From Closterium sp. NIES-65 (taxonomy: Eukaryota; Streptophyta; Zygnematophyceae; Desmidiales; Closteriaceae), in the NCBI GenBank assembly GCA_948144175.1, contig CANXME010002055.1, positions 62,001-126,000 on the forward strand: DNA of 64,000 bases, written 5' to 3'. Each line of letters begins with the position of its first letter. Positions within the stretch are counted from its first letter, which is position 1. Made by a program: the position numbers and the translations under genes. Below are positions 63,713 to 64,000 of this stretch, piece after piece. The notes below the pieces were generated by a model that had not been told where the DNA came from, searched no databases, and was given only the letters and a program-made list of their open reading frames with translations.

Positions 63713-64000
63713 CTGTCTCTACGTAGCAGTATCAGAAAGACGGGAGCGAAAGGAAAGAGAAGGCAAACAGCACGTGAGGAGCGTGCCTCAAGATCTTATA
63801 GATGAAAGACAGACCTGCAAAATGAGGTGGAGGCGCTAAGCAGCAAGCATTTATGATGAAGTGAAATCCCTGTGAAGTATCTTGGACAAGGTGAGGCAGC
63901 TAGTAGGTTCCTCCTGTTGAGAAAGAATCGAGGGAAAGCAAATGAGGGGATGACGAAGCCGAACTGACCAATAAGATTGAAGTAACTTGTCAACGCATAA
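63713..64000. other. Upstream region of the regulatory-subunit gene
   Basis: Promoter side of the minus-strand gene. No coding sequence or recognisable motif was found before the window ends. Confidence 0.4.

Overview
The window is nuclear DNA of a photosynthetic eukaryote. Three large, intron-rich genes use GT-AG introns with pyrimidine-rich acceptors, and there is no operon structure. A plant-type glutamate receptor-like channel (GLR), a plastid-type acetohydroxyacid synthase regulatory subunit and a selenocysteine-specific elongation factor (eEFSec) lie together. Land plants are thought to have lost the Sec machinery, so this mix suggests a green alga, most plausibly a streptophyte (charophyte) alga. 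The species is inference and I cannot name it.

Layout. 1-1524 (-): decayed pogo/Tigger-like DNA transposase. 2546-39884 (+): GLR gene spread over 37 kb, at least 22 exons, about 1,490 residues. Its introns hold a 180-bp exon-derived array (4.4-6.1 kb), a young full-length Ty1/copia element (6184-13694, TSD ATAGC), a non-autonomous hAT-like element (22023-22886, 8-bp TSD) and a restriction-like-endonuclease LINE lying between two (CT)n tracts (about 30849-36007). 41174-55486 (+): eEFSec; the exons I chain add up in frame to 597 residues. 55963-63712 (-): acetohydroxyacid synthase regulatory subunit, 11 exons adding up in frame to 518 residues, with a plastid transit peptide. eEFSec and this gene converge tail to tail.

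Two large-scale patterns stand out. First, almost every exon has tandem partial or complete copies beside it in the flanking introns. Copies of exon starts with their acceptor lie upstream, and copies of exon ends with their donor lie downstream. Second, more than 30 short palindromes share the core TTTTGAG-NNNN-CTCAAAA, where NNNN is itself a palindrome (TCGA, GCGC, ACGT or AATT). Most sit exactly between two direct copies of 30-90 bp of local sequence. This 'A - hairpin - A' arrangement is the best candidate for an undescribed system: a minimal hairpin insertion or template-switch process that drives the local duplication and is even seen inside a GLR coding exon.

The three genes have unrelated roles (cation channel, Sec insertion, branched-chain amino acid synthesis). 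What unites the window is its repeat biology. Exon boundaries were set by reading conserved protein blocks, splice sites and phase by eye; there is no transcript evidence.
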